Shown in pieces: positions 58,201 to 61,915 of a DNA stretch of 64,000 bases. How positions within the stretch are numbered: the stretch's first letter is position 1; each line of letters opens with the position of its first letter. The notes beneath the pieces are model-generated. The model saw only the letters and a list, made by a program, of their open reading frames with translations, was not told the origin of the DNA and searched no databases. Position numbers and translations under genes: made by a program. Origin of the DNA: Paralithodes platypus (taxonomy: Eukaryota; Arthropoda; Malacostraca; Decapoda; Lithodidae); the NCBI GenBank assembly GCA_032716605.1, contig CM064539.1:1094590-1158589 (forward strand), read 5' to 3'.

Positions 58201-61200
58201 CATTATTTATTTATTTATACATTGGGTGGATGGGACTCGTTAACCTTATACAAATCCAGGTGGATGGGACTCGTCAGCCTTGGTTGGCAACCTGTCTAGG
58301 GGAGTAAACCTGATACAAATCCGTACTGCTTACCTAAGGGAAAGGCAGGTTAGTGGATGGATTAGCCGAACACCACTGTAGAAAAATAGTGCTAACAAGA
58401 TACACAGAGGGCCTCGGAGTCGGACGGATCCTAAATTGAGTGGTCAATCCTGTAAGTCCTTCAATAAACTGGCTCGGGTTGTCCCTATCACAGAGAATAG
58501 GTCCGCTTGGGGGCATTCTGTGTATGGCCACCCTCGTAAGGGGAGTAAGGCGTCCGGCAATAGATAGATAGATTTATTTATTTATTTTTTATTTTATTTT
58601 GTCCGACGCCATAATTCCCGAGAAAAGGTGGCCACGAATATTAGGCGTTTGTCACGAATCGTAGTCATGTGCTGTACTTATAACTGCCTTGATGGTGTAA
58701 TGGTTAGAGTCTTTAAAATCTGTATCTGGTAACCCAGGTTTGATGATTAATGTTAAGAATGGGGTGTTACTTATTTCTAAATCTGGTAAATGTGTTCCCC
58801 AGGGTGCTTCAAACGGAGGATGACTTGCGGACGGGCATGTACAAGGTGTTGGAGCATCTACGGGACCACGAGGACGCCTGGCCCTTCCATGACCCCGTGG
58901 AGGAGGAGTACGCACCAAACTACTACGCTGTTATACGCAGACCCATGCACATCTCAAGGGTGGGTGGTGCTAGTTCACTATTTAAACAATGTAATACAAA
59001 TGTATTTCTTTTACTACTTACAGTACTTTGTTTGTAGATACAGTACAAGAGAAACTGTAGTAGTAGTACTGTAGTAGTTGTTCCCTAGGTTACCTAGCCG
59101 AACAAGCTAAGGAAGGCCACGGCCAAGACCAGGTTTCTCACGAGGTTCTCAAGGAGTGTATGTTGTGTTGTTGTTGTTGTTGTTCCCCAAGCTGCCTGGC
59201 CGAACAGCCCCAAGGCCCCGAGCAATTCCAAGGCCATAACCGAGTGCCCCCACAGAACCCTCCCCGCCGACCACAATAAAGCCTGGGTGACCTAAGCCAC
59301 TCCATGGCGGGGAGCTGAGGAGGGTGCGGAAACGCCCGGGAAACCAAAGCCCCACCCAGGGCCCTGTGCCCCTTAGCAATTATGAAGAGAAAGTTGAGGG
59401 GCAAGGGAAAAAATGTGACGCTTTGGCTTCCAATCTTGGTAGATTGGGAGGTCAATCCACGGAAGAGACGCCGTCACTTGAGATCTAGAAAATATATAAG
59501 TTAAAGGAACAGTCAGAGTAAGCTATGGGTATGGCAGAGATTGCTCAGCTCTCACTCTGATAGACCAGCCCATCACCACATGACTAGAACCCAATCCTCT
59601 CGGCATCAGCTAGGAAAGGCCCTAGAAAGCCGCCTTTGGCGGGGGGATAGCTCCGCTATTTCAACCCCTTTCGGGGTTGGGCACCCGCCCAAGTGGTTGT
59701 GGTGTAAGTGGTTGTGTGTTATGCAGTCTTCCATAATGTGTTTGATAGTGTGTGGTACAGTATTATTATTACAACCTGGACAGAGCTATCCAGCCTCTTC
59801 TGATAACTCAGAAGGGCTGGATGGTGCCCACATCGCAGCTAGCCAGGTGGACTCTGTCCTCACGGGAAAGGAGGGTTTCTGAGGGATGGACTTCAGGGGG
59901 CCGTGCATGTAGCTGAGTGTTGTCTTTGAGTGACTGGATGGATCGGTGGGTGATTTGAGTATGGATATTCTTCTGGAGGCTGGCTTGGGGTGGGCGAGGG
60001 GGAAGTAATGACAGTACTGTATTTGTGTATGACTATCGTGAGTGCTAGGTGTTGTTTTGATGTTTCTTGGTTCGTGTGGATGTTCTGCCATGTAGTGTAG
60101 TGGGTGGTGTTGGTTTGTGGAGACTGTAACTTTTTAAAATGATAATGTAAAACTTGCAAAATAAACAAACCAAAACTTGAACGAACACAGTAAAAAGACA
60201 ATACAACTTATCAAAATCGCTATGTGGAAACAACGCTTAAGCAAAATAATAATTCTTTATAAATAAAAGAGATAAATTAGCATTCTTTTCAGCTTTATAT
60301 AATTATAAAAAATCTCATTGTGTTTGAGATGTAGGAACATTAAGATTGAAGGCAACTTTATGTATGTATTTACCCAGGCCCATTCCCCATTTTTCCTTTT
60401 TTTCTGAGGGTGGCCAACTGTCTTGATAGCGTAATGCATAAGTGTGCGGAATTTCGGTGTGAGTATCCTAGGTTCGAGTCCTTGGAGTGCCACATGTATT
60501 TGTTGATTTCATTAATTGAGTTTAGAGGTGAAGTTGGTTGGTGGAAAAGACATAATAATTCAAGACAGAGCCCGGATAGGGACAACACAACGCAACAGAA
60601 AACTTTATGAATGTTATTGATGTTTTTGGTATTTCAGATGGAGGAGCGGCTGGATGGAGGTTACTACACAAACCTATCTATGTTCGAGGGAGACTTTAAA
60701 CTTATGATGGACAACTGTAAACTATACAATGGTCCGGAAAGTGGTAGGTTCCTGGCACTGTTACAGGTCTCCCTCGATTTACGATTAGGTTACGTTCCTG
60801 AAAACCCGATCTTAAATAGACAAATCGTATAGCAAACACTAAAATTAATGGGGTAAATGTGGATGCGTTCTGGGACCAGCCAAAACCCAAACCCAAACAC
60901 CTCAAAACCTATAGTAATATCGTAACTCGGGGCATCGGATAGTGAGGGAGATTTGTATTAAGTTAAATAGTTGTCAATGTCAAAGTTAACTTACTTATTA
61001 CAATACAGTACATTGCTTTATTGATTTATTCCATGTACAGTATTATCTACAGTCGGCCAAATAAGTGATGTCGCGGCACCAAGCATATTTCGATCAATAA
61101 TTGGTATCGGCACTATCTAAGCTTTAATTAATCGTGTCGAGTGAGATATACAAACATGTTCCTATCTGGACACACCCTATTCAACATCTGACAGACATTA

Positions 61201-61883
61201 ATATAGCACACAGCTAGCAAAACGTAATGCCAGCGGAGACACAACTTATTTGGCCAACCATACCTTTGGTAATGATGATGTTGTAGTAAAGCCGGTATCA
61301 CACAAGAGCTTTTATAGTCAACATTCGATGATCAAAACATTTCTGGCAACATTTCTGGAGTATTTTGCACTGGTATCGGAAACTAGACTGATGATAGATG
61401 AACTTAGGTAGCAGAAATGTGATAAATGTTGACCTCATAAGCTGCCAGACCAGTGTTGGGGATAAATGTTAAGGGAAAAAGCGCTCATGTGATACTGGCT
61501 TAAGGAAAACACCATGCAAGGATGGGCCTTTGTTATGACATTATTTTGCCTTATAGCTGTTTCAAATCAAATTGTTATCATATAATGTAAAACTTGTAAA
61601 ATAAACAAACCAAAACGTATACGAACACAGTAAAAAGACAAAACAACCAATCAAAATCGCTATGTGGAAACAATAATACAGGCCCATCCTCACATGGTGT
61701 TTCTATAACGATGGTGTCATTTAAAATTGACTAGATTCTTGATTCCGTTTCTGTATCAAGAACGTAGTAAATTTGTCAATTTTGTATACAATTTTTGCCT
61801 GATTAAAGCTGACGATTCTGTATCAATATATTTATTTACTCAGGCCCAATCCCCACTTTTCCTATTTTTTTCTTTTCTTTTTC

Positions 61884-61915
<32 letters not shown>

